Positions 42,380-54,285 of a stretch of DNA of 64,000 bases are shown in pieces. Position 1 is the stretch's first letter. Each line of letters starts with the position of its first letter. This stretch comes from Peromyscus leucopus (Eukaryota; Chordata; Mammalia; Rodentia; Cricetidae): assembly GCF_004664715.2 (NCBI RefSeq), contig NC_051084.1, positions 64,841,334-64,905,333 of the forward strand. The letters run 5' to 3'. Below the pieces are notes generated by a model, which was not told where the DNA came from, ran no database searches, and saw only the letters and a program-made list of their open reading frames with translations. The translations under genes were made by a program, and so were the position numbers.

Positions 42380-42730
42380 AATTTACTTGCAACTTTCATA
42401 ACTTCATTTTTCTAAACAGCTGAATAAGATTCCACTGGGTAAATATAACACATGTTCACTGTCCACTCAATTGATGGGCATCTGGACTGTTTCCATTTCC
42501 TGACTATTGTTATTAGAGTATCGAAGAACATGAATGAGCAGGTATCTCTAGACTAGGATATGTAATCTTTGGAAAGAAACCCAAGACTAGTATAGCTGGA
42601 TCATAAGATAGATCTATTTCTATCTCTTTGAGTAACCTGTACACTGGTTTTCATATTGGCTGCCCAGTTTGCTCTCCTGCAGACAATAAATGTTCACCTT
42701 TCCTGCATCCAGACAGCATTTAGCATTTGC
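42380..42730 (-). mobile_element. Old L1 ORF2-end fragment, antisense
   Basis: CAGCTGAATAAGATTCCACT, TTGATGGGCATCTGGACTGT and AGTATAGCTGGATCATAAGA follow the antisense L1 ORF2 end. Confidence 0.65.
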
Positions 42731-42744
42731 CAATTTGTCATCTT

Positions 42745-42895
42745 TCTTCTTTGTTTCTTTGTTTCTTCCTTCCTTCCTTCCTCCCTCCCTCTCCCTCTGT
42801 CTCTTTCTCTCTCTCTCCTTTCCTTTTTTCTTTCTTTTCTTCCTCCTCCCTCATTCTTTTCCTCCCTCCCCCCTTTCTTTCTTTTCTTACCTTAA
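42745..42895 (+). repeat. Pyrimidine-rich (TTCC)/(TC) tract
   Basis: Nearly pure C/T for about 120 nt, with TTCC, CTCC and CTCT units. Confidence 0.9.
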
Positions 42896-42909
42896 CCTTT
42901 CCAACCTGG

Positions 42910-44921
42910 TATCTTAGTTAGGGTTTTTATTGCTGTGAAGAGACACCATAACCTTGACAACTCTTATGAAAAAACAATTAACTGGGGTGGTTCACTTACA
43001 GTTTCAGAAGTTCAGTCCATTATTGTCATGATGGGAAGCATGGTGTGCAGGCAGAAATGGTATTGAAGAAATAGCTGAGAATCCTGCATCTTGTAGGCAA
43101 CAGGAAGTCGACTGACTGTCACCGAAGAAAGCTTGAGCAAAAGAGATCTCAAAGCCTGCCCCCAAGTGACACACTTCCTTGACAAGGGCACACCTCCCAG
43201 TAGTGCTGCTTCCCTTTGGAGGCCATTTTCTTCCAGACCACTGAATTCCAATCTCTGGCCCCCAAAGGCCATATCATAATGCAAAAAATACATTCAGTCC
43301 AATTTCAAATATCCCAAACTTGTTTCAAAGTCCAAGATCCAAATTCTCTTCTGAGACACGTTGGTAATTTCTTAATTGTAATACCCCTGTAAAAATCAAA
43401 ATCAAAAAGCAGATCACATACTTCCAGCATAAAAAATGGCATAAGATAAACATTACCATTCAAAAACACAGGGAAGTGAGCATAATGGGGAAATACTGGA
43501 CCACAGCAAGACCAAAACACAGCTGGGCAAACTCCAAACATTGCATAGAAATGCTCTAGAGCTCTCCAACTCTGTTCATCTTTGCTGACTGCAACACACT
43601 TCTTTTTCTTGGGCTGATTTCACTCCCAGTTAGCAGCTCTCCTTGGCAGGTATCCCGTGACTGGCATCTCTAACGTCTTGGATTCTCCAAGGCAATCCAG
43701 GCTTCAACTTCATAGCTTCACTCCTGTCAGGGACGTCCCTGACACATGCCTGGTCCCAGCTGAATTTCTTAGGTGCAGAGGCACTCTCCACACCCTGTTT
43801 CTTCTATCCTTAACTCTAAAGGCAAAACTTCCAAGTTCTGCTACTTGCTGGGGCTGGAACATGGCTCCCTTGTTCAATTACATCTCCACCAGCTTTTCAT
43901 TTTCTACCTTCACTGCCTAAACTTGGTGTTCTTGACTTGATCTGTATATCAGACTGGCCTCAAACTCAGGGATCTATCAGTCTCTGCTTTCTCAGTGCTG
44001 GGATTAAGGGTATGCACCACTAAACCCAGCTCTAAGCTTTTCTTAAATTCCTTTTCACAAGTTGGAATGAGATCTGCCTGCCTCTGTCTCCTAAGTGCTG
44101 AGACTAAAAGAGGATAGCATCATACCCAGCTCAAAGCTTTTCTTTAGTTCTTTTTCATTTTAAATCTTAGAACTCTCATTAGAGTTACCACTGAAAATGA
44201 CATGACAGAATTTATATTAGGCTGTTTTGAGATTTCTTCTGCCAACAGAATTAATCCAAAATCCTTCACTTTAGCTTTGGCAAACTTTTCAGACAAGGGC
44301 GAAAAGCAGCCACTTTCTTCACCAAAATATCACAAGAATGACCTCTAGGCAACATGCTAAAATTCTTCTCTGAAACCTCTTGAGGTAGCCCCCTACAGTT
44401 CATCTAATCACACTCAATACCACTGTCTCCCAGGCTCCCACTAGTGTAGCCCATTAAGCAGTGCTTAAAGCATTCCACTGCTTTCCAAGCCCAAAGTACC
44501 CAAGTCCAAATTCCTCCAAGCAAACACATGGTCAAGCCTATCATAGCAATCCCCCACTCCTGGTACCAACTTCTGTCTTAGTTTGGGTTTTTATTTCTGT
44601 GAATAGACACCATGGCCATGACAATTCTCATAAAAAATTAATTGAGATGGCTCCATTATAGTTTCAGAGGTTTAGTTTATTATCATCATGACAGGGAGCA
44701 TGGCAGGCAGAAGGGCAGAAGTAGTGCTGAAGAAACAGCTGAGAGTCCTGCATCTTACAGGCCACAGGAAGTCAACTGACTATCATACACTGAGGGAAGG
44801 TTGAGCAAAAGAGACCTCAGAGCCCACCCCCCACCCCCACAGTGATACACTGCCTCCAACAAGGCCATATCTCCTAATAGTGCCACTCCCTTTGGGGGCC
44901 ATTTTCTTTCAAACCACCACA
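42910..44921. mobile_element. Provirus-like repeat: two LTR-like ends around a 1.3-kb non-coding interior
   Basis: Similar ends lie at 42910-43245 (TATCTTAGTTAGGGTTTTTA) and 44574-44921 (TGTCTTAGTTTGGGTTTTTA to CCACCACA). They are direct repeats. The interior has no gag, pol or env frame but includes two antisense B1-like blocks (about 43925-44032 and 44060-44133). Possible 5-bp duplication CCTGG/CTTGG. It resembles a common rodent non-coding LTR element; I am not sure of the family name. Confidence 0.6.
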
Positions 44922-44934
44922 CTTGGGCAAGAGG

Positions 44935-45075
44935 GTGTGTCAAAGTAGTCCACTTAGGAGACAGAGGCAGGCAGATCTCTGAGTTCAAACCCAGCCTGGT
45001 CTACATAGTGAGTTCCAGGACACCCATGGCTATACTGAGAAATCCTCTCTCGAAAAACAAAACAACAAAAAGGTA
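44935..45075 (+). mobile_element. B1 SINE, 5'-truncated
   Basis: AGGAGACAGAGGCAGGCAGA to CTCTCTCGAAAAACAAAACA. Confidence 0.85.
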
Positions 45076-45529
45076 TTTCTTAGACATTTATATTTAATAG
45101 TTTGAGAACTCTGCTTACTTCTATTCTCTGCTAGTCATAGCTTAAAAGAGAGGCAAGTTCATATTTAGGCTAATAGGAGGAGCTCATTCTTAGAATGTGG
45201 TTTGGTAATAGTGAAAAATGACCTCTGATCTCTAAAGCTCAGTTCACTATCATTAATAATGCTAATGTCTTCATGAAAAGTCATTTTGGTGAGTTTCAGC
45301 CACACTCTTCAGGAATACTCTTTCAGGTTTATCTTTTGAACCTTTATTATTTTAAAATCAATTTTATTAATTACATTTGAGGTCCATAATATCATGAAAT
45401 ACAAATAGGAAATTATTACCACAATAAAGCCAACTAAGATATGTATTATTTCACAAATTTACATCTTTCAGAGATGAGCATAGCTAAAATATATTTTTAA
45501 TACTGCTTATTTTTAAAGCATTGTTTAAT

Positions 45530-45745
45530 TTAATTTATGTATGTGAGTGTTTGTCTGCATGGATGTATGTGCACCATATACATGCTTATTCCCAAGGAGG
45601 TTCAAATAGGGCATTAGACCTCCTGAAACTATAATTACTGGAATTACACATAGTTGTGAACTGCTCTGTTGGTGCTGGGAACTGAACCAAGATCCTCTAC
45701 AGCAATACCAAATGCTCTTAACTACTGAGTCATATCTTTAGTCCA
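45530..45745 (-). mobile_element. B2/B3-type SINE
   Basis: ATGTATGTGAGTGTTTGTCTG tail side, then TGGTGCTGGGAACTGAACC and CTCTTAACTACTGAGTCAT. Confidence 0.85.
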
Positions 45746-46147
45746 AGTATAGTTATTTTATTTTTACATAATTCCCTAATACAATACAACATGATTCCAA
45801 TTTACGATCTGATTAAATGTAAGATAGGACAGAATTATTATCTATGGGTTTTCACTTTGTGGGTCATTAAATTTCTTGATAATATTCATTCTGTGCATCG
45901 GTTATAATAATGTGTCTTTTATGTAAAAACAGTCCCAGGAAGGGAAGATGTAAAACTATAGCCAAGCTTTCTTTGTTTGGCTTTAAGCACCTTTTCTTTC
46001 ACCTAGGGTGTCATTATTGGCATCTGTGACATAGGGTGCTCGTAGTATGTGAATAAGAACAGAGGGTACATAGAATGAAAATTAGAAAACCGTTCTTTCA
46101 TAAGTCTTAGAGTGTAGTTAAGGAAATGTTGAGCAAAAAATAACTTT

Positions 46148-46370
46148 AAGGCTTGGAGAGATGGCTCAGTGGATAAAGTGCTTGCTGTTCAAGTGTGAGA
46201 AACTGGGTTTGGATCCCCAGAACCACATAAAGTCTGGGTGCTGCAGCAAACATCTGCAACTCTAGAAAAGGTAGGGCAGAGGCAGACTTGCCGTCTAGCC
46301 TGTCCAGCAGAAATGATAAGCTCCGTATACAGTGAAAGACTTGTCTTAAAATATTGAGAACTGCTGGTAG
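46148..46370 (+). mobile_element. B4-type SINE
   Basis: GGCTTGGAGAGATGGCTCAG head with GGTTTGGATCCCCAGAACC, then a B1-like right part that is strongly diverged. Confidence 0.75.
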
Positions 46371-46439
46371 CAAAAGTCCATGGCGTATACAGCAGTGACA
46401 ACTAGAGTTCAGAAGGTCAACCTATCAGAACTAAGGGTT

Positions 46440-47560
46440 CTGTTAGAGGAAACCATGATGCAAGGCGTTATGGAATTACTGCCTTTTGAATGAACTGGCT
46501 GTCTCTTGTTGTAAACTTCTTGTGCAATAACAGCTATGATTTTCCCCATTTACCATGCATCTCCATGTTATGAGTACATGTAATCTCACGATTGCATCTC
46601 AGTCTTGGGCACAACTTTCCCTATACATTTGGGGCAATTGGATAACTGTCCCCAGCTGTGTTAATTTTTTATTAACATACATCTGGGCCATTCTCCAGAC
46701 AAAAGTATTTCAGCAAAGATACCTTTTTCCAAGGACAAAACTGCACATAGATAACATTAGCTCATCTCACTTACAGACAACAGAAAATAACCACTAACAA
46801 TTAAATCCTCAGTTTCTTTCCTTCACCCCGGGTTATTTATACAAGACACTAACTTAAGAGTTTTACTGCTCACATTCCTGGGATGATGTTTTAGCCTTTT
46901 GCTAGTTACTGAGTTAAGGTAGTTACTCCCACTGACCCAAGGAGACTGCCCAAGGCCAGGCAGGTGATAGATGCCAAATTTCTTTCTTGTGCAAATTAAG
47001 TTTTAATTCCTTCTCATCCAGGTGCTATTCCCAGATTCCCTAATTGTTCTTAGCCTTTAGTTGACCCTTCCAGTCAACTCCCCTTTAGTCACTCCCTTTT
47101 TGGGTTGTAATTGGAAGCTGACATTTATTGCTTTATGTGTGGATCCTTATCACCTCTCTCTGCGACCCTGAAAACTTCAGGCCTCACATTGCTTTGCCAA
47201 AGAATTACTGCTTGTGTATATATACTGGCTCTCTGAGAGCATGGATTTAGTAGAAAAGATGAGGATGTAGATGGAAGGAACTAAATAGACATGAGAGAAC
47301 AGGAGAAGGGACTGAAAGGAGCTAAGAATGAGAACAGAAAAGAAACTGTGTAGATAGAAGTGACTTAGAAGAATGAAGTGAACGGACTAAAGAACTCAAT
47401 GTGCTTAGATTAATTTGAGATCCCTCAGATTAGAATCCTCAGCTGGTTGTTAGACTCTTCCATGGACCCTAAGAGAAAACAGTAAAGGCTGGACCTTTTG
47501 TTGTTTTCAGAATTAAAAACCAAGGTAAGGAACAATAGAAGACACCCAGTACTGATTCTT
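46440..47560 (+). mobile_element. Possible class II LTR fragment
   Basis: A TATA-like GTGTATATATACTGGCTCTC at about 47,213-47,232 is followed by a purine-rich R/U5-like region. This suggests an ERVK-type LTR. No TG...CA ends or duplication were found, so the boundaries are guesses. Confidence 0.3.
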
Positions 47561-47641
47561 GGCCTACACATGTACACAGGCATGTGAGAAGCCTCCAACA
47601 GGCACACATGTATACACTACACATACAAACTCACTGAAAAT

Positions 47642-49079
47642 CGACCATTGCCAGCAGTCTTTTGTGGGGGTATCTTTGTGGATTTCTGTGGGCCTCTTTA
47701 GCACTTTGTTTCTTCCTTTTCTCATGTGGTCTTCATTTACCATGGTCTCCTATTCCTTGTTCTCCCTCTCTTTGCTTGATCCAGCTAGGATGTCCCACTC
47801 TCTTTCCCTCGACCTTCGCCTTTCATTGCTCCCACTCATGTCCAGGCTGTTCATGTAGATCTCATCCATTTCTTCGTGTCTTACTTGGGGTCCTGTTTTC
47901 CAGGTAGCCTCACTGGTGATGTGAGTAGCAGTCCAGTCATCCTTGTTCCACATCTAGCATCCTCCTATGAGTGAGTACATACCATATTTGTCCTTCTGAG
48001 TCTGGGTTACCTCACTCAGGATGATTTTTTCTAGATCCATCCATTTGCCTGCAAACCTCTTGATGTCATTGTTTTTCTCTGCTGAGTAGTATTCCATTGT
48101 GTATATATGCCACAATTTATCCATTCTTCAGTTGAAGGGCATCTAGGTTGTTTCCAGGTTTTGGCTATTACAAACAATGCTGATATGAACATAGCTGAGC
48201 AAGTGTGCTTGTGGTATGATTGAGCATTTCTTGGGTATATGCCCAAGAGTGGTATAGCTGGATCTTGGGGGAGATTGATTCCCAATTTTCTAAGAAAGCG
48301 CCATATTGATTTCCAAAGTGGTTGTACAAGCTTGCATTCCCACCAGCAGTGGAGGAGAGTTCCCTACTCTGGTGATGGGATGGCCAAACACCCTAATAGT
48401 TGGGCCAGAAACCCCATCCAAGGACTGAGGAATCTGGATGCAGACATCCATGGCTAGGCCCCGGGTGGAGCGCTGGGAGTCTAATTAGTGAGAAAGAGGA
48501 GGGTTGATATGAGCGAGAATTGTTGAAACCAAGGTTGGATAAAGCACAGGGACAAATAACCAAATGAATGGAAACACATGAACTATGAACCAAAGGCTGA
48601 GGGGCCCCCAACTGGATCAGGCCTTCTGAATAGATGAGACAGTTGATTGGCTTGATCTGTTTGGGAGGCATCTAGGCAGTGGTACCAGACCCTGGGCTCA
48701 TTGCATGAGTTAGCTGTTTGAAACCTGGGATTTATGCAGGGACGCTTGGCTCAATCTGGGAGGAGGGGACTAGACCTGCCTGGACTGAGTCTACCAGGTC
48801 GATCCCAGTCCTCGGGGGAGACCTTGATCTGGAGGAGGTGGAAATGGGGGTGGGCTGGGGGGAAGGGGAGGGGGCAGGAAGGGAGAGAACAAGGGAATCT
48901 GTGGCTATTATGTAGAACTGAATAGTATTGTAAAATAAAATTAAAAAAAAGACAGGAAATAAAAGAGAAATATGGTATTGGTTAAAAAAACTTTCGAGCT
49001 TCATAAGGAATGCATATATTATTATGGTTAAAAAGTATATACAATAAAGTACTGTTCCAATATTGACAAAAAAAAAAAA
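47642..49079 (+). mobile_element. L1 insertion with twin-priming inversion and 3' transduction
   Basis: 47642 to about 48373 is the L1 ORF2 end and 3' UTR start in antisense. The minus-strand frame ends ALFVIAKTWKQPRCPSTEEW in L1 ORF2 style. About 48374-48950 is L1 3' UTR in sense, ending in an A-rich tail. Next comes 117 nt of non-L1 DNA (48951-49067) with AATAAA at 49043-49048, then A12 at 49068-49079. The flanks CAAACTCACTGAAAAT (47626-47641) and CAAACTTACTGAAAAT (49081-49096) are the target duplication with one mismatch. Confidence 0.88.
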
Positions 49080-49096
49080 CCAAACTTACTGAAAAT

Positions 49097-49880
49097 CATA
49101 GCTATGTGTAAGGTGCATATGGGCATGTTTCACTGGTCAAGTATAGGCATGTTTCAGAAAGGAAAATAATTATTTATACATTCATTTATTAGTTAACAAA
49201 ATTACTTAAAATATTTAAGTGTAGAATGTCAGACACTGTGCTAGGCAGATGAGAACAAAATATGTATTATCTCTTTACTTATGGAGTTTGTAGTTAGATG
49301 GGATCAGAAAGCTAAGTGCATATGCCATCATTTCCTAGATAATTACAGTGTCTATGAAGATAGTGCGTGAAATCACACCAGCACAAGCAGTATGAAGCAG
49401 AGAGAAAGCAGGGTAGGCAGTATACAATATCATCGAATATTGTGGAGAGTGATAAGAAATAAAAGAACTTTTCCCTTTATGACAGCAGAGATAAAGGCAC
49501 TGCCAATGCAGTTAAAAATGACAATTATGAAGGCAAGATGCATCTACTAAGTGCTTTGGGATATAGTAACCATTTAAATAATTGTAGTTCTTTCCCCCAA
49601 GTTTGCTGTTTCTTTTGCATTCTTTAACTTCATTCACCCATAAAAATAGGAAACATAGTGGAATGGTTTCATACGCACCACATATTTGACAGCTGAACAC
49701 AAACGGAAGTGTCAGGCTGCGGAAGGCAAATGACAATCCTACTGCGTTCTTGGGAGACAGTTTGCACAGAGGGAAGGAATAAGAGACATTAAATGTAGAG
49801 TTGTCTCCAGTCCTTGCTAGCTCTGGGATCATGATAAGCTAGGACTCATTGGCAAATGATGATGAGTACTGTCATCAGGT
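49097..49880. other. Intergenic, no feature seen
   Basis: AT-rich unique-looking sequence. Confidence 0.5.
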
Positions 49881-49884
49881 AATA

Positions 49885-50805
49885 GAGATAGGACAGTTTG
49901 CAAAGTGCTTATGACACAAATATGAGAACCTAGGACAGAAAGATCTAAAAAACTATTTATGGCAGTGTGCACTTATGGTGTACTTCACTAGCTGTGGAGG
50001 CAGAGATAGTCAGATTTCTGGGGATGCATGTGCTATGCCCAGATCACAAAGAGACCACCAAAGACCATGGATGTCCATAATGCAACAGCAAGGTTTATTC
50101 TGTAGATACAAGTCTAGACAGGGAACTCATTCCTACACCCAATATAGTGAAGTAGGGAGGAGTTGCTCTTTCTTTGTGAGGCTAGCTATTTAAAGGCAAA
50201 AACCACAAGCCCTTCAGGGCAGTTGGGGGTTTTGCATGGGTGCAATTCAGATTGGTTTATTTTTATCTCTGTTCTCTTTTAATTAGGTGAGGGTATGTAA
50301 CCTTTGAATTTACTGGTTGGGGTTTACAATTATCATTTGGGGGGCTGTCCAGGACAAGTCCCAGGCTTTGTCCTTGAGCTGCCACGGGGCCTGGCTGGCC
50401 TAGCTTGTACTGACTGTGGGAGCTGGCTCAGTGGTCTAGGCTCTGTCCTTGACTCATGTACATAACTCTAAGTTGGTGAGGGGTCCCAGACTGTAAATAT
50501 CTGTATGAACTTTGAGCAGTCAGAGTACATGCCGAAAGGGAGCTACTGCAAGGACTATGTCTTTTGTTCATGGCCCTCCCAGAGACTGCTTGCTCAGTCT
50601 CAGGAAACTGAAATTGAGGCCTAATCTGAGAAAAGATTGAACAGCCTGTTATGGCATCTGCTTGGTCCTTTCACATGGCCAGTGGAATTGGCAAACTCAA
50701 GATCCCGTGAGAGATCTTGTCTCAAAAAGCAAGGTGGATGGCACCTGAATAATTATGCCTATGATTGTCCTTCCTCTGGACCTCAAACATGTGCACATGA
50801 AAATT
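49885..50805 (+). mobile_element. B4-type SINE, split by an LTR
   Basis: The left part, 49885-50030 (GCAAAGTGCTTATGACACAA to GATTTCTGGGGATG), and the right part, 50678-50805 (GCCAGTGGAATTGGCAAACT, CATGTGCACATG tail), join into one B4 body once the LTR is set aside. Confidence 0.65.
50031..50673 (-). mobile_element. Solo LTR with 4-bp duplication, inside a B4 SINE
   Basis: 643 bp with outer ends TGCTATGCCC and GTCCTTTCA, flanked by CATG at 50027-50030 and 50674-50677. AAGGTTTATTCTGT near the left end is an antisense AATAAA, giving minus orientation. A 4-bp duplication suggests class I (ERV1) rather than class II. Confidence 0.7.
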
Positions 50806-50811
50806 GACATG

Positions 50812-51197
50812 TATTGGGATAATCTTTTTGTACACTGTGTAAAGATGTGTCTGTGTTTTACCTCACCTGCCTGAGGCACCTTCTAATTGGTTAAATAAAG
50901 AGCTGAACAGCCAAAAGCTAGGCAGGAGAGCATAGTCATGACTTTTGGGTAAAGATAGTAACTCTGGGAAAGAATCTGAGGTGGGAGATTCACCAGCCAG
51001 ATGTGTAGGAAGTTGGATGTATGGTACTGAGGAGAGGTAACAAGCCACATGGCAGAATGTAGATTAATATAAATGGGCTAATTTAAGTTTTAAGAACCAG
51101 TTGCGAACAAGCCTAAGCTAAGGTCAAGCTTTCTTAACTAATAAAAATCTCCATGTTGTTATTAGAGAGCTAGCGATCTAAAGGAAGACTGGTTATA
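50812..51197 (+). mobile_element. Solo LTR, older relative of the ERVK-like group
   Basis: 386 bp, TATTGGGATAA to CTGGTTATA, flanked by identical GACATG (50806-50811 and 51198-51203). Both termini look like mutated TG and CA. It shares the GCTAATTTAAG...AAGAACCAGTT core with the other LTRs. Confidence 0.8.
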
Positions 51198-51540
51198 GAC
51201 ATGTATCTGAACATACACATGCCCCTACACGTACGTGAACACACATAGGGCTACCATTGATATGTTTATAAATTTAACAAGTTAATATAGGTCACAGCCA
51301 TAGTAGACAGCACATGGTATGGCAGCTGTTTGTGTCTTTGTAGAAACTTGGTCCTTCCTCATAGATAGGCTACCTTTTCTTATGTGTGAACTCAGCATAC
51401 TCTTGACTCCAGGGAGCTCTGCAATTTCATTGCCTAACCCTATGTCTTCTAAAGCTCGATAATAAAAGTAGGTGATTTTGGAGAAAGGAAGAAATATAAA
51501 AGTAGAGAAGGAAGTTGACTCAGAAGTTGTTTCATATCTT
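51198..51540. other. Intergenic, no feature seen
   Basis: Nothing recognised. Confidence 0.45.
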
Positions 51541-51544
51541 TTAA

Positions 51545-52165
51545 AAATTTCAGGTATTTTATTGAAATATATTTTAGAAAAAAAGACATTTTTTTTTAAA
51601 AAAATTGAAAATAGATTATTTTCACAAACAGTATATCCTGACCGTAGTTTTCTCTTCCTGCCCTCCTACCAGCTCGCCCACATCTTCCCTCTTCACCAGA
51701 TCTACTCCCCCTGCTTCCCTTCGGAAAAGATCAGGCCTACAAGGGATAACAATGAAACATGACAGAACAGGACACAATAAGACAAGGCAAAACTTCCTCC
51801 TATCAAGGGTGGACAAAGCAACCCAAAAGGAAGAAAAGCCCCCAGAGCAGGCAAGAGTCAGAGAGACACCCGCTCCCACTGTTCGGAGACTGACAAACAC
51901 ATCAAGCTAAGTCATAACGTATATGCAGAGGACTGGGTGCAGATTCATGACGGCCCACTGCTTGCTGCTTCAGTCTCTGTGAGTCCGTAGGAGCCCTGCT
52001 TAGATGATTCAGTGGGCCATGTTCTTCTGGAGTCCTCCATGCCCTCTGACTTCTTCAGTCTTTCCTCTCCCTCCCAAGCTCCGAGTGGGAGGGGGTGTGG
52101 GATCTGATGGAGACCTCCAATTTAGACTCTCTCTGTGTGATGTTCAGCTGTGAGTCTCGATATTA
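51545..52165 (-). mobile_element. L1 (Lx-type) 3' UTR fragment, antisense
   Basis: T-rich left end, CAAGGGATAACAATGAAACA, and TTGCTGCTTCAGTCTCTGTG with the GGGAGGGGGTGTGGGATCTG region. It is similar to the 38.1-kb fragment. The 100-codon frames on either strand are part of it. Confidence 0.75.
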
Positions 52166-52449
52166 CATTTTATTGCTCTCTTCTTAGACTCTTCTTGATC
52201 TCGACAACTCTCATTGAATTGTTTTTGATATGCTTTAATGTTATGGAATGCTACTGTTCAGAACATTTTCAGAATGTCCCGAGACTTTCCTCATGGCTGA
52301 CTTGGGGTTATGTTTGAAGAGATGGACAGCACACCACTGAATTAGAGCAAATCAAGTGTCTGCCATCAACATAATGTATCATTGTTGACACTGAGGACAG
52401 CAAGTCCCATTTGAAGGGACCATAGGGTCCCTGCAGTATCCAGAATAGG

Positions 52450-52555
52450 TTGTTGGATTCCCTGGAACTAGAGTTACAGTCAGTCATGAGCCACATCATG
52501 TGTTTGCTGGGAACTGAAATAGAGCCCCCTGGAACCTGTCCAACCTCCAGAGGAA
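52450..52555 (-). mobile_element. B2-type SINE fragment
   Basis: GGATTCCCTGGAACTAGAGT and ATGTGTTTGCTGGGAACTGA are antisense B2 body. Confidence 0.65.
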
Positions 52556-53390
52556 TACATTTAATCATCACCAATTCTGGAAAAAAAAAAAAGCTAAAAG
52601 GGAGAAAACATGACCCATTTCTATCCTTAGGAAATAACTTACAAACTAAGTGTTCTGAGTATTCCAGTTGTTTTTCACAATGCCATTTTGCTTTGCGTGT
52701 ATTCCAGCACCAGCTGAAATCTACATGAATGAACTGAAGGCTCTGAATGATATATAATTTGATAAATTGGAAACATACACATGTCCCTTGCTGTTAAATG
52801 CTCATGGGCAGTGTCTGGAGATAACTTAGTTAGTAAATTAAAGGTAGATGAATACTTGCTTGTTAATACCCACTCTTCTTTACCAAGTGAAGCTTGTGAA
52901 TATAAATAAATGATGAACAAGTTGAAGTGAGCAAATACGTTCAGATGTCAATGTAAAACTACCACGCAAGCATGAATTCCTTAGATTTAATCTAGCATTT
53001 TGATAGGTAATTGGCAGAACGTCCAGAGGAAAATAACAATACAATGTACTTAGGCTAATTGTTCCTTAGATGAAGCATTTTATGGTGCAAGGCACAAGAG
53101 CAGGAAGAATGACTGTCATTACTTTATGCTCTGCTACAGTACACTGTCTTTGTGGCAGTGTTAATTTGATCTTTGCAACACTGACAGTCAGAGAGCACAT
53201 GTACAAATGGATTTCTGAACTCTGCTTATTCCTGGGCCAGGAGTAAACAACAGTTACCCGGAAGAGTGTGATACCAGGGATATGAGAACCTAATTGTCCA
53301 TGGACTAAATCACATAGATATAAATGTGGGGATGGCTATGCAAAAGAGAAATTTCATGTCAAAAATTTTTTTTCTGCTCCATCAAAAGAT
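52556..53390. other. Intergenic, no feature seen
   Basis: Nothing recognised. Confidence 0.5.
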
Positions 53391-53394
53391 TTTT

Positions 53395-53640
53395 GTTTAT
53401 TTTGAGATCACAATTTTGTTTATTTATTTTTCATTTTTACATCCCAGTCAAAGATTCCTCTCCCTTCCCTCTTCCCAGTTCCTCCCTTACCCCAATTGTG
53501 TGACTTAGTCTTGCTTGTGAGACTCTTACAGTAAGAGCAGGGGCTGTCTCTGACTGCGTTGCCTGATTTGGGGACCCATTCTCCCACCAGATTGCCTCAT
53601 CCAGCCTTAATAGAAGGGGAGATTATAATTTGATTACAAC
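53395..53640 (-). mobile_element. L1 3' UTR fragment, antisense
   Basis: T-rich start, ACATCCCAGTCAAAGATTCC with a C-rich tract, and GACCCATTCTCCCACCAG. Confidence 0.6.
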
Positions 53641-53821
53641 ATTTTCCCTTCTGTTTCTTTCATCCAAACCCTCCTACATTCCCCTCTCCACTCTGTTTCA
53701 AATTAATGGCCTCTTTTTTCACTAATTGTTATTCCATGTATATATGTATTTTCAAATACATATATACTCATAAATATAATCTGTTGAGTCCACATAATGT
53801 ATGTATGTTTTTAGAGTTGAC

Positions 53822-54279
53822 TGTAGCATAGCAGACTTTCTTTTGGACCAGCAACCAGCTCCCAAATCATGACACAGAACATTATTATTAATTATGAATG
53901 CTTGGATTTAGTTTAGGCTCTTTTCTTGCTAGCTCTTATAACTTAATTAAACTTGTTTCTCTTCATTTATGTCTTGTCTTGAGCTTTTTATCTTTCTTTC
54001 ATTCTATATGTCCTAATCCAGGTCTGAATGGGTGCTGGCTGCCTTATCCTAGGCTTTGCCTTCTCTCTCTCCCTCATTCTCTCTCCTCTCTTTCTCTTCT
54101 GAATCTAGATTCCTCCTCCCACTTATTCTCTGTGCCTGACAGCCCCACCTGTCCTTCTACTGCCTAGCTATTGGGTGTCTAGCTTCTTATTAGACCAATA
54201 AGGTGCTGTAGGCAGGCAAAGCAGCACATCTTTACATCATTAAACAAATACAGCATAAGCAAATGTAATATTCCAAACA
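53822..54279 (-). mobile_element. Solo LTR, ERVK-like, long variant
   Basis: 458 bp. On the minus strand it begins TGTTTGGAATATT and ends ATGCTACA. GTTGAC is identical at 53816-53821 and 54280-54285. It shares the TTAATTAAGTTATAAGAGCT core and the GCTACA end with the other copies. Confidence 0.93.
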
Positions 54280-54285
54280 GTTGAC

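Noticed and set aside
48031..48285. Minus-strand frame with ALFVIAKTWKQP
   Set aside because: L1 ORF2 C-terminus in the inverted half of the L1 insertion.
51605..51910. About 100-codon frames on both strands
   Set aside because: Lie within an antisense L1 3' UTR fragment.
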